This document shows, piece by piece, positions 31,745-40,955 of a stretch of DNA of 49,481 bases. Below the pieces are notes generated by a model that did not search any database, was not told the DNA's origin, and saw only the letters and a list, made by a program, of their open reading frames with translations. A program made the position numbers and the translations under genes. The stretch is taken from positions 1 through 49,481 of the IMG/VR virus record IMGVR_UViG_3300032093_008396; one strand, written 5' to 3'. The stretch comes from a virus. Each line of letters opens with the position of its first letter. Position 1 is the first letter of the stretch.

Positions 31745-32503
31745 ATGGACCAAAGCACACAATACGGACAAATGGATTTCAACCTTCCACATGATATGGT
31801 AAAATTACCAAGTGGTGGACATACTTATAGACCAAAAAAAGAATCTTTAAAAGTGGGGTATCTTACTGCTACGGATGAAAATATTTTAATGTCTCAAAAT
31901 ACACCAAAAGACGGGTTGATTATGACTCTACTTAAAAATAAAATTTATGAGCCAGGTTTTGATGTGGGTCAATTATTAGAAGTTGATGTCCAAGCTATAT
32001 TAATATTTTTAAGAAATACTGCCTTCGGACCTGAATATGATTATCTTATAACTGACCCAAAAACGGACAATAAATTTGAAGTCAAACTTATTGTGGATGA
32101 GGTAAATTACATAAAACCTAAACATGAAATGGGTACAGATGGTTTGTTTAGCGTTGAGTTACCAAAATCAAAAAATAAAGTTAAATGTAAATTACTAAGT
32201 ATAAAAGAAAGTAATGAAATTGAATCGATTAGTAATAATTACCCTTCAGGAATGATTGCACCAATAGTTACAAAAAAATTAGAGAGTCAGATAGTAGAAC
32301 TAAACGGGTCAACGGATAAGGGTGAGATTGCAAAAATGATTTCAAACATGCCAATTGCCGACTCCAAATTTTTAAGAAGATTTTTATCTGAGTGTGAACC
32401 ACAACTTGATTTAATAAAAACAGTTACAGCCCCGTCAGGAGAAAAAGTCAACGTAATGGTTGGTTTTGGGGTTGAATTTTTTCGCCCTTTCTTCACAATA
32501 TAA
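31745..32503 (+). CDS. Baseplate/tail assembly chaperone, T4 gp26-like
   Basis: 252 aa. It matches the T4_baseplate (gp26) pattern: LPSGGHTY (37-44 region), then GYLTATDENILMSQNTPKDG, a 'TA.DE.ILxS' block followed by a conserved helix, and EVDVQAILIFLRNTAFGPEY. These proteins resemble tail assembly chaperones and act in hub or tape-measure assembly. It directly precedes a 40-aa out-of-frame ORF and the tape-measure gene, the classical chaperone position. It ends at TAA 32501-32503 with a TTTTTT run at 32477-32482 shortly before the stop. Confidence 0.7.
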   Translation: MDQSTQYGQMDFNLPHDMVKLPSGGHTYRPKKESLKVGYLTATDENILMSQNTPKDGLIMTLLKNKIYEPGFDVGQLLEVDVQAILIFLRNTAFGPEYDYLITDPKTDNKFEVKLIVDEVNYIKPKHEMGTDGLFSVELPKSKNKVKCKLLSIKESNEIESISNNYPSGMIAPIVTKKLESQIVELNGSTDKGEIAKMISNMPIADSKFLRRFLSECEPQLDLIKTVTAPSGEKVNVMVGFGVEFFRPFFTI

Positions 32504-32513
32504 AAAAATTTTA

Positions 32514-32636
32514 ATGGATGAATTTTATTATTTAATAAAATTTGCAAACTTTTCATACTTGGATTTACTTAAAATGCCAACATTCGAAAGAAAGTACTTT
32601 TTGGATAAGCTAATATCTGAATCAAATAAAACATAA
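32514..32636 (+). CDS. 40-aa ORF after the chaperone, possible frameshift extension
   Basis: The frame from ATG 32514 to TAA 32634-32636 encodes 40 aa: MDEFYYLIKFANFSYLDLL, then KMPTFERKYFLDKL. The Y.L.K....S..DL..MP..ER..F pattern resembles C-terminal parts of tail assembly chaperones. Its frame is +1 relative to the preceding gene and is open upstream through the TTTTTT run at 32477-32482, so a +1 or -2 ribosomal frameshift could join the two, as in lambda G/GT or Mu-type tails. Alternatively it starts independently 10 nt after the stop. Confidence 0.55.
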   Translation: MDEFYYLIKFANFSYLDLLKMPTFERKYFLDKLISESNKT

Positions 32637-32644
32637 TCCTAAAA

Positions 32645-32651
32645 TATTTAT
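32645..32651 (+). promoter_or_regulatory. TATTTAT element before the tape measure gene
   Basis: AAAATATTTATTTAAAAAAATT precedes the ATG at 32666; the element begins 21 nt upstream, the most frequent spacing in the window. Confidence 0.4.
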
Positions 32652-32665
32652 TTAAAAAAATTATT

Positions 32666-34462
32666 ATGTTTTTTAATGACCCACAACTAGAAGGAGGTGC
32701 TGCCAAATCAATAGCCGAGCAAATTGAGGCCTTAAAGGGTGCTATTAAAGCAAATATAGCAGCACTCAGTGCATCGGATGCATTTACAGCTTACAAAAAT
32801 ATAGAAAAAACCGCAATAAGTATTGCTGATAGTTCTAAGACCTTACAAAGGTCTATGGGTGGTGTTGTTATGGACAGCTCTAAATTTGCGAGTAAATTAA
32901 TTGAGTCATACAAAAACACCGTCAAAATAGGTGCCGAGTTTAAAGATATCACTGGAACAGTCCAAGGACTTGCTGAAAGTATGCAAAGAATGGTAGACCC
33001 TTCTTTGCAAACTATTGAAAATATGGTTGCTCTTTCACAGGCAACAGGTATGGGTGCTGGTGAAGTTGGTAAAATGGTTGGTGAACTTACTAGATTTGGT
33101 GGAACACAGTTGCAAGCAACAGAAAAAATGCATGATTTAGCCGTTGAAGCTAGAAAAGTGGGGATTGATTCAAAAAAGTTTTTAACTGATGTCAACGCCA
33201 ATATGAAATCATTAAATGGTTTTGGTTTCGGTAATAGTGTAAAAGGTTTAACTGACATGGTAAAACAAGCTACACTTTTAAGAACATCTATTGAAAAAAT
33301 TGGTGCAAGTGCATTACAATCAAAAATATTAGACCCTGAAGGTGCTATGGAAACTGCAGCATCATTTCAAATGTTAGGTGGTGCTGTAGGTAAATTAGCG
33401 GACCCTTTTCAATTAATGAGAATGGCACAATCAGACATGAAAGGGTTGCAAGATGAAATTATAAAATCAAGTGCATCTGCCTTTAAATTTAATAGTGAAA
33501 CAGGAAAATTTGATACTTCAGTTGCTGACATGTATAGATTAAGAGAACAAGCAGCGTTAATGGGTAAATCTTTGGATGAGGTAATGGAAGTTGGAAGAGA
33601 GGCTGCAAAGGCAAACTTTTTGAAAGATAGATTTGGTTTTGCGGATTTGGATGAGGATGAATTGAATTTAGTAACGGGACTTACTGAAATTGGGCCTGAC
33701 GGTAAAGTAACGATTGATATACCTGGTTATGGTGAAATTGAAGAAGCTAATTTAGGTAGTGCTGAAGCCCAACAAGCATTAAATGATTATATGCAGAAGG
33801 CTGGTAAAGACGAAAAAGATATTGCGATAAATAACTTAACTATTACTGAAAATCAGGCAAAAGATGTAAACATTATTAAAAGTGCTATATTAACACAAAT
33901 GGGTGTTCAAGATAGGGCTACTTTTTTGAAAAATATTGAAACCGCAAACGAAAAACTTGGTAAAGCCATAACAAACGGAGCTGAAACAACAGCAAATACT
34001 CTTGAAAAAACCGCTAGAGATACTGCGAAATTTGAAACAACCGCAGCAGGTGAATTACCAGACCCATTAATTTCTGAAAATGCAGTGAATAGAATGATGG
34101 ATGTACAAGAGGAAGTAAAAAAAACTATCAAAAAACCAATTGAACCGGTACCTACCGTTACCGGTAATGATATGTTATTTAAACCTGGAGGTGCCCCACA
34201 AATAATGGCTAAAGACACGATATATAAAGGAATAGTTGGTGATGAGGTTGCTTTCGGAACTAACTTAACAGACGCACTTAATAAAGGTGGTGGGAGTATT
34301 GGAGGTAATATAGATATTAACATTAATTTAAATGGGTCTATTGCTGGTGACCCAGGACAATTGAACAAAATGTTTAATTCTCCTGAAGTTCAAAAACAAA
34401 TTATGGATACCGTACTTTATAAAATGAACGAATATAAAAGACAACAAGGCGTATTATCCTAA
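32666..34462 (+). CDS. Tape measure protein (gp29-like)
   Basis: 598 aa, close to T4 gp29 (590). It is mostly helical and rich in A, K, T, S and M, with heptad-like regions from 40 to 330 and few aromatic residues. Segments such as LSQATGMGAGEVGKMVGELTRFG and MAQSDMKGLQDEI (about 250-262) are typical of tape-measure proteins that scaffold the tube. Polar loops and a glycine-rich turn (NKGGGSIGGNID) precede a C-terminal helix (SPEVQKQIMDTVLYKMNEYKRQQ) that may anchor in the hub. It follows the chaperone and 40-aa ORF and precedes the baseplate proteins, the standard order. The short length predicts a short tail, about as long as that of T4. Confidence 0.8.
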   Translation: MFFNDPQLEGGAAKSIAEQIEALKGAIKANIAALSASDAFTAYKNIEKTAISIADSSKTLQRSMGGVVMDSSKFASKLIESYKNTVKIGAEFKDITGTVQGLAESMQRMVDPSLQTIENMVALSQATGMGAGEVGKMVGELTRFGGTQLQATEKMHDLAVEARKVGIDSKKFLTDVNANMKSLNGFGFGNSVKGLTDMVKQATLLRTSIEKIGASALQSKILDPEGAMETAASFQMLGGAVGKLADPFQLMRMAQSDMKGLQDEIIKSSASAFKFNSETGKFDTSVADMYRLREQAALMGKSLDEVMEVGREAAKANFLKDRFGFADLDEDELNLVTGLTEIGPDGKVTIDIPGYGEIEEANLGSAEAQQALNDYMQKAGKDEKDIAINNLTITENQAKDVNIIKSAILTQMGVQDRATFLKNIETANEKLGKAITNGAETTANTLEKTARDTAKFETTAAGELPDPLISENAVNRMMDVQEEVKKTIKKPIEPVPTVTGNDMLFKPGGAPQIMAKDTIYKGIVGDEVAFGTNLTDALNKGGGSIGGNIDININLNGSIAGDPGQLNKMFNSPEVQKQIMDTVLYKMNEYKRQQGVLS

Positions 34463-34479
34463 AAAAATCTAAAACAATC

Positions 34480-34486
34480 TATTTAT
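34480..34486 (+). promoter_or_regulatory. TATTTAT element before the 2045-aa baseplate gene
   Basis: CTATTTATCATAAAAAGACTGA lies directly before the ATG at 34501; the element begins 21 nt upstream. TATTTATCATAAAAA is shared exactly with the element at 14954. Confidence 0.5.
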
Positions 34487-34500
34487 CATAAAAAGACTGA

Positions 34501-37500
34501 ATGGAGAGTCCACTATCATTTAATTCGAGCGAAAATTTTAGAAAAAAACTATTGGTGAGAAACCTTCCACCATACAAAGTAGATAGTGCTTTTTCAAATG
34601 ACGGTAAACCAGGTTCTTCTGAATTTAATATTAATGACCTAACACCCATTGACTCCCCAAGTGTTGAACAAATAGGTAACCAACAAGAACAAATTCTTTT
34701 ACCTATAAATCAGTATGGTCCACAAACAAGTACTGGAGAATATGGAGACATCGTACCAATCAATATTAATTTAAATTATAAATCAAATGAAGGTGAATAT
34801 GGATATCCTGACACTATAGAAAGTGATTTAGAGATTATTGGTAACAATACTGAAAAACAAATTATAATAAAAAATGTTTATAGACCTGAAAATGGTTTAT
34901 CAGACTTCGGCTCAACTGCTTGGTACATTAATAATGATAAAGTTATTAATACTGTTGGTGAAGGTGAATATACGGTACAAGATACGATTGGTAGTAATTT
35001 AGAAACTACCGCAAATGCCGACCGACCTATTCTTATTACAAATAATCAATACGGACCTGAAAACCCTTCTAATGTCGAAGTTTCGATTAATAATAATTTA
35101 CAAACTAATGCTAACGAAGGTGAGTATGGTTTTCCTGATACTGTAGATAGTCCATTAGAAATAAAAGGAGAAACGGATAGACCTGCATTAATTGCTATAA
35201 ATCAATATGGTCCTGAAAATTTACCAACAACCGAAGTATCAATAAATAATAACCTACAAACCAACTCAAATGAAGGTGAATATGGGTTTCCTGATACTGT
35301 AGATAGTGAATTACAAATTGTAGGTGAAGACGTTAGAAAACCTAATTTCTTACAAAATCAATGGGGCCCTGAACAGGGACAAAGTGAAACTGAAGTTGAA
35401 CCGTACAGAAAACAAAAAAATTTAGTAATACCACAAGGTAATTACGACGTTACTGATTCGGATGGCTCTCTTTTAGAACTTGTTGGAGGAATTAAAGAAA
35501 CTGAAGCATACCTATCAAACAGATATGCTACGGGTGATGGTGAATATGACCCGACAGATTTCAAAACCCTTCAACAAGAGGCGTTACAGTTACCATATGC
35601 TAATTCAGATAATACGTTTATATTTTTACCATCTACCTACACACCATATAGTATATTATTAAATGATGACCCATCGGGTTCTGATGGTAGTTTATCACAA
35701 GACTCTGACTTAGCAAATATTGGCGCAAAACAATTAAATAAAGAATTTAAACATAGAGTTGCGCTTGAGTTATTTCAACAAACATTAGGACAAGTAAATA
35801 TATTCAATTCTAATGTTAATCCCGATACTGGAGAAATATCTGCTCAACCAAATACCGACCCTTTCGATGCTATTGGTTTATTAACAGGTAATATTCCTAT
35901 TGTATCGAGAGTTTATAATATTACAACTCCTGATTTTCTATTTGGTCAAGGTATTAACTTTGCCGCTAAATTAGGTGGTCTTTATTCACCCTATTCTTAT
36001 ATTCCTGGTGAGTATTTTGATTATCCTGAACGAATAGGTAATGGACCTTTTGAAAACCCATTATCATTAATAGGTGGGGCTTTAGGTTCTTTATTTAGTG
36101 CTCTACAACCCGCAAATCAATCTTCATCTGAATTATTTGTTGAATTTACATCAGTACCAACACGTAAATTACTTTATGACCAATTAAAATATAATCAGTA
36201 CAGACCCGATTATAAAATAGGTAATAATTTACTCGCACCTAAAGGTGTGTTCTACCTTGGTGATAGAAAAAATCATTTGACAGAATTAATGTCCCCCGCA
36301 CCCGAACTACCATATGCAAAAGATGGTAAAACCTCATCAATGGGACCTGTGCTTTCTTACTCTAATATGGGTAAGTTATATGAAGGAGAACAATTAAATG
36401 AAACACAATTTGGTTTAAATAGTAGAAACTTATATAGTGCGGGAGCTAATAAAGATGGTGTTAAATGGATTGGTGCTGGTATCTTCGGTGGCGTAACTTG
36501 GATTGGTAGTAAGAGTCCGAAAGAGGATAACAAACCACTACAAGGTAAATTACAAGGTAGAGGTGGAGAGCAATTCGAAGACAATAGTGAATTTACTTTT
36601 GGTAATTTAGTAGGTTTTGATTCAACTAAGTCTACTAATTTAGATTTCACACCAGGTTCTTTATTAGATGTAACACAAAAACTTGTAGATGCAGGGCAAC
36701 GAAGTTCACAACCTTTAGAACATGTTGGAACCGCAATTAACCAAGTATCAAAAGTATTTAACGACGGATATCAAGAATTAACAAAAGGTTCAAGAGTTGT
36801 AAGATATACAACCCAAAACTCTAAACCTGATAGTAGCGCAACACCAACAGGTCTTGAGTATTGTAGAGTATTCACAAAAGACAGACCATACTACACTTAT
36901 GACGAGTTACAAAAAACAGATGGTAATATAAGAGGTTATACTAATTCAGTATTAGACAACACTTACAATTTAAATATTGCACCAACTGACGGATATAGTA
37001 TAAAAGATGGTAAAGTAAAAAAATACATGCTATCTTTAGAAAACTTGGCATGGAGAACATCAAATAAAAAGGGTTTTACTTATGATGATTTACCGGCTTG
37101 TGAAAAGGGACCAAATGGAGGTAGAATTATGTGGTTCCCACCATATGATTTAAGTTTTGATGAAAGTGTTAGTACACAATGGACTGACAACAATTTTTTA
37201 GGTAGAACTGAACCGATTTATACTTACACTAACACATCAAGAAAGGGTAACGTTTCTTTTAAAATTATTGTTGACCATCCATCAATCCTTAATGTATTAG
37301 TTGATAAAGAATTAGAAAATGTTGGAAACAATGGAGAAATAACACAAATTATTGATTCATTCTTTGCGGGATGTACTAAGTACGATTTATGGGACTTAGT
37401 TAGTAAATTCCCAATGTTTACTCCTAATGATATTTTTGAAACTCAAATATTAACTACGGAAGATGTTGTCACTGTAGTACAAGAAAACAGTTATTCTATA

Positions 37501-40500
37501 CCTGAACAAGAAATTGATATTGATAGTGAAATAGAACCTACACCTACACCATCACCATGTGTTGTTTTAAAATACCAAATTGGTGTTACCACCGATTTAA
37601 CGTATACGGGTTGTTCAGGAGATGTAATAACACTAACAGGTTTAGCACCAAACGCGAGTGGAGAAATATGTGCAATAAGAAGTAATGCTTATAATTACTC
37701 AACACCTGACCCTACAAATACTATAACACCAACAGGACAAAATTGTGTTCAAACAACACCTGGACCAACTCCAGGACCAACACCTACACCAACACCTACA
37801 GCAACCGAACCACCATTAAATATTCAATTTCCGGATATTGGTTTTTATTTTGATAACAACTTTCCTGACGGAACAGGAAATAGATACGGTACCACTGTTA
37901 CTCAAGATTTTGAACATTGGTACGATTTATATATTGCTTCAAAAAACAATTATTTAAATGATGGAAAACCTGATACCTATAGTGCTGCTTTGAATAAAAT
38001 ATTTTCATACGATGATAGTACTAAAGCAGATAAAACTAGTTTCATTTTAGGACTTGATGATAGTAATGCGGCTAAAATAGAATATCTAAGGAATTATGTA
38101 GATACAAGAAAAGAGGAAATAGGTATTTTTTTCGATTATATAACTAAAGAATTTAATGAAGCCAAAAGTTTCATACCAAAACTAGGTAAAATATTAGATG
38201 ACGGGGGAACCGTTGAATTTGATTTAGAGGCTAGTGCATCCGCTGTTACCGACCCTGAATATAATCTAAATTTATCTAAAAGAAGAAATGATGCAGTTTT
38301 GAAGTGGATATTAAAACAAAAGTCACCAAATCAAACAACTTTACAAAATTATAACCAACAAGGTAAATTGAAAATTAATCAAACGTCCGTTGGGGAAAGT
38401 CCCACACTGGAAGACAAACCATATAGATTTGTTGTATGTTCTAAAGGTTTTAAATCATCGAAACAAGAAGGTGTTGTGTCAATAAACGCAATGGCTTGTC
38501 GTAGAACTAAAATTAGTAATATCAAACCTATATATAACCAATCACAAAACGAAAACCAATCACAAAATTCAACTGTTCCATTAACTAATGGTGGTGATTC
38601 GTCACAAACTGGTCAAGAATTATCAGGTCAAGATTTCTTAGTGATTGCACCGAATCCACAACCCGGTGTTGATGGTGGTGTACCACAACCAAATGACACA
38701 ACTAACCCTTTTGTTACCCAAGACCCAATTTCACAACCTTATACAAATACACCAAATACGAGACAACAAGACGTACAAACACAAACACTACAAAAAAGAA
38801 AAGATTTAACAAAAAGATTAGCAAGAAAACTTTTAACTGAATGTAATTATTTTGAATACATCAAACAAAATGAACCAATGGTTTATGATGGTATTAAATC
38901 AAAAATAAAATACTTCCAACCTGCATTCCATTCAATAACGCCAGAAGGACTTAATGCTAGATTAGTGTTCTTACAACAATGTATGAGACCTGGAGACACG
39001 ATACCTACTGTATCTCAGTCAGATAGCGGTCAACAAACATTATTATTTAATGATGCGACGAACAGTGCTTTTGGTGCACCTCCAGTTTGTATTTTAAGAA
39101 TAGGTGATTTTTTCCATACAAAAATTGTTATTGACCAAATAACTTTTAAATATGATGATGGTAGATTTGATTTAAATCCTGAAGGTATCGGAGTTCAACC
39201 AATGATTGCAACTGTGAATGTATCATTCAATTTTATAGGTGCTCATGGTTTGGCAGGTCCTGTCGCTCAATTACAAAATGCATTATCATTTAACTATTAT
39301 GCTAATACTGAAATGTATGACGAAAGAGCCGAATCAACAGAACAACTTAATTTAGAAGTTTATGATGCTCAAATACTTTCACAAGTAAAAGATGACTTAA
39401 ATGTTGTCAATACGGAAGCACCAAGACCGGTAGTTAATGACGGAGGAGTTACGATTGGGACAATAATAACTAATACAATTGATTTAAACACATCTATTAC
39501 TTCAGGTACCATCAAGTATAAAGATGTAATGAGTGGGTTGGCAAATTTAACAAAAGAATATACTGAAAAAACACTTTCTACTTTAGAAAAAATAAATGAA
39601 AATTATTTGATTGGTGGACTACAGGTGTTCACAAAAGATAGAAAATATATAGAAGGTAATTTTAATTATTTAGGTGGAAATATAACAAATACTGCAAACA
39701 TATTTGGGTACTCTTATGACGTTCAAACTAAAATTGAAAGTATTGCAACTAAAGCGAAGGAAGATGTTGATAATGGAGACGTTTGTCCACTTCTTTCAGG
39801 ATTAGCAAATCAAAACTTATCAAACGTTCAAGTGAGAAAAGTTAAAAAAGAATTAAAAAATCAAATAGATGCTAAAAAAGAACAAATGTTGAATGATTTA
39901 GAAAATTATGCAAATGAAATTAATAATATACAATACCCATTAATAAGTTCAATTGACAAAATAAATTATGTTTCAGATGCCCATGATGGGTTCATAAAGA
40001 AAAATAATTCAGTAGTTATCTATAATCTTTCAGGAACAACACAGATAACACAACCAACCCTATCTGGTGTGAACAATACATTACAAGAACTTGTTGAAGA
40101 TTCTTATTTGGTGAAAAATAACATAAATGATTTTTATCAAAAGTTACAAGATTTCAGTTTAATACCAACAGGTGAGGATGTATACAGAGACGATTTTACT
40201 CAAAATACTTATATATCCAATCAAAACTTTTTACCACAAGAAACTGTATTCTTTATTTTATTTGGTAAAGACATAATAGATGATTCTGATAAGTTTGCAA
40301 TAGATTTGATAGATAAAGCAATACCAAATTTAAATCAAGATGATGAAATTGCTTGGTTGAAATTCTTAGATGAAAATCTAAATCAACCGAATACAGGACT
40401 TAGAGATTCATACAAAGCTTCTAAAACTGTTGTCGATAAAAAAATTGCAGATTTCAGAACAACGTATTTTAATTCTACATTTACAAATTATAAACCCTAT

Positions 40501-40638
40501 AATTTAGATAAAGAAAGAATAATGTGGTATGAATCCCAAGTAACAGCACAAGCACCTTATACTGATAATTTATCTGCAATTTACTCGTCAACAAATGCGA
40601 CGTGGGACAAATTTAATTTACAAAAAAGTTTTCAATAA
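34501..40638 (+). CDS. Giant baseplate/virion protein with N-terminal repeats and embedded OmpA-like domain
   Basis: 2045 aa. Residues 70-330 hold five imperfect repeats of 52-57 aa (core YGPE, then INNNLQTN, EGEYGFPDTVDS). Residues about 780-1000 resemble a baseplate/LysM-adjacent region (YNLNIAPTDGYSIKDGKVKKYM, WFPPYDLSFDESV). Pro-Thr linkers lie near 1013-1020 and 1084-1103 around a cysteine module. Residues about 1105-1330 look like an OmpA-type peptidoglycan-binding domain: GFYFDNNFP for strand 1, TVEFDLEASASAV, and NLSKRRNDAVLKWIL (about 1255-1269). The rest is helical and beta-rich. It overlaps the next gene by one base. Probably part of the baseplate wedge or hub; the exact T4 counterpart is unknown. 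Confidence 0.7.
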   Translation: MESPLSFNSSENFRKKLLVRNLPPYKVDSAFSNDGKPGSSEFNINDLTPIDSPSVEQIGNQQEQILLPINQYGPQTSTGEYGDIVPININLNYKSNEGEYGYPDTIESDLEIIGNNTEKQIIIKNVYRPENGLSDFGSTAWYINNDKVINTVGEGEYTVQDTIGSNLETTANADRPILITNNQYGPENPSNVEVSINNNLQTNANEGEYGFPDTVDSPLEIKGETDRPALIAINQYGPENLPTTEVSINNNLQTNSNEGEYGFPDTVDSELQIVGEDVRKPNFLQNQWGPEQGQSETEVEPYRKQKNLVIPQGNYDVTDSDGSLLELVGGIKETEAYLSNRYATGDGEYDPTDFKTLQQEALQLPYANSDNTFIFLPSTYTPYSILLNDDPSGSDGSLSQDSDLANIGAKQLNKEFKHRVALELFQQTLGQVNIFNSNVNPDTGEISAQPNTDPFDAIGLLTGNIPIVSRVYNITTPDFLFGQGINFAAKLGGLYSPYSYIPGEYFDYPERIGNGPFENPLSLIGGALGSLFSALQPANQSSSELFVEFTSVPTRKLLYDQLKYNQYRPDYKIGNNLLAPKGVFYLGDRKNHLTELMSPAPELPYAKDGKTSSMGPVLSYSNMGKLYEGEQLNETQFGLNSRNLYSAGANKDGVKWIGAGIFGGVTWIGSKSPKEDNKPLQGKLQGRGGEQFEDNSEFTFGNLVGFDSTKSTNLDFTPGSLLDVTQKLVDAGQRSSQPLEHVGTAINQVSKVFNDGYQELTKGSRVVRYTTQNSKPDSSATPTGLEYCRVFTKDRPYYTYDELQKTDGNIRGYTNSVLDNTYNLNIAPTDGYSIKDGKVKKYMLSLENLAWRTSNKKGFTYDDLPACEKGPNGGRIMWFPPYDLSFDESVSTQWTDNNFLGRTEPIYTYTNTSRKGNVSFKIIVDHPSILNVLVDKELENVGNNGEITQIIDSFFAGCTKYDLWDLVSKFPMFTPNDIFETQILTTEDVVTVVQENSYSIPEQEIDIDSEIEPTPTPSPCVVLKYQIGVTTDLTYTGCSGDVITLTGLAPNASGEICAIRSNAYNYSTPDPTNTITPTGQNCVQTTPGPTPGPTPTPTPTATEPPLNIQFPDIGFYFDNNFPDGTGNRYGTTVTQDFEHWYDLYIASKNNYLNDGKPDTYSAALNKIFSYDDSTKADKTSFILGLDDSNAAKIEYLRNYVDTRKEEIGIFFDYITKEFNEAKSFIPKLGKILDDGGTVEFDLEASASAVTDPEYNLNLSKRRNDAVLKWILKQKSPNQTTLQNYNQQGKLKINQTSVGESPTLEDKPYRFVVCSKGFKSSKQEGVVSINAMACRRTKISNIKPIYNQSQNENQSQNSTVPLTNGGDSSQTGQELSGQDFLVIAPNPQPGVDGGVPQPNDTTNPFVTQDPISQPYTNTPNTRQQDVQTQTLQKRKDLTKRLARKLLTECNYFEYIKQNEPMVYDGIKSKIKYFQPAFHSITPEGLNARLVFLQQCMRPGDTIPTVSQSDSGQQTLLFNDATNSAFGAPPVCILRIGDFFHTKIVIDQITFKYDDGRFDLNPEGIGVQPMIATVNVSFNFIGAHGLAGPVAQLQNALSFNYYANTEMYDERAESTEQLNLEVYDAQILSQVKDDLNVVNTEAPRPVVNDGGVTIGTIITNTIDLNTSITSGTIKYKDVMSGLANLTKEYTEKTLSTLEKINENYLIGGLQVFTKDRKYIEGNFNYLGGNITNTANIFGYSYDVQTKIESIATKAKEDVDNGDVCPLLSGLANQNLSNVQVRKVKKELKNQIDAKKEQMLNDLENYANEINNIQYPLISSIDKINYVSDAHDGFIKKNNSVVIYNLSGTTQITQPTLSGVNNTLQELVEDSYLVKNNINDFYQKLQDFSLIPTGEDVYRDDFTQNTYISNQNFLPQETVFFILFGKDIIDDSDKFAIDLIDKAIPNLNQDDEIAWLKFLDENLNQPNTGLRDSYKASKTVVDKKIADFRTTYFNSTFTNYKPYNLDKERIMWYESQVTAQAPYTDNLSAIYSSTNATWDKFNLQKSFQ
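34708..35500 (+). repeat. Five tandem coding repeats of about 156-171 bp
   Basis: Repeat starts (codons for N-Q-Y-G-P or a variant) fall at 34708, 34873, 35044, 35200 and 35356, so unit lengths are 165, 171, 156 and 156 bp. Units 3 and 4 are most alike and both carry INNNLQTN and NEGEYGFPDTVDS. All units stay in frame, so this is a protein repeat, not a CRISPR or non-coding array. It could bind sugars or be a stalk; copy number may vary among relatives. Confidence 0.85.
37747..37812 (+). repeat. Pro-Thr/Gly-coding low-complexity linker
   Basis: Codons read TPGPTPGPTPTPTPTATEPP, a flexible linker placed directly before the OmpA-like domain. A shorter tract (PTPTPSP) lies at about 37538-37558. 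They flank a 60-aa module with paired cysteines. Confidence 0.8.
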
Positions 40639-40955
40639 TGGATTACTACAATAGATATAAAGATTTTTTGATTAACGGACAACAAACTGTTGTTCCGTTT
40701 TTATCTATACCTGGTAGAGTTACAGACCAGCAATATTTGTATAGACAAGGAAGAAGTAGGTTAGATAAAATAAGTTTTGAAAAATATGGAACACCATATT
40801 TTGGTTGGTTAATATTGGCAGCAAATTCTTTATATGGTGGACTTGAACAAAACATACCTGATGGTACAATATTAATTATTCCTTTTCCATTAACTGCGGC
40901 ATTACAAGATTATAAAGCTGCTTTAGATACTCACATATTCTATTATGGCCGTTAG
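40638..40955 (+). CDS. gp53/LysM-like baseplate wedge protein (tail protein X-like)
   Basis: 105 aa. The C-terminal two thirds read DKISFEKYGTPYFGWLILAAN (about 42-62) then IPDGTILIIPFP: a LysM-type fold in which D.IS...YG...W.I..AN and IP.G..L.IP are the signature. Such domains occur in T4 gp53 and in Mu-type tail protein X, where they hold the baseplate hub and wedge together and bind peptidoglycan-like sugar polymers in other contexts. It shares one base with the stop of the 2045-aa gene and overlaps the next gene by 11 nt, so the three are translated as a unit. Confidence 0.75.
   Translation: MDYYNRYKDFLINGQQTVVPFLSIPGRVTDQQYLYRQGRSRLDKISFEKYGTPYFGWLILAANSLYGGLEQNIPDGTILIIPFPLTAALQDYKAALDTHIFYYGR

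Noticed and set aside
32791-33258. Minus-strand 155-aa ORF inside the tape measure gene
   Set aside because: Shadow frame of a low-stop helical gene; no start signal or family pattern.
34708-35500. CRISPR-like array from regularly spaced similar blocks
   Set aside because: Blocks are long, degenerate, in frame and without unique spacers between exact repeats; they are protein repeats.
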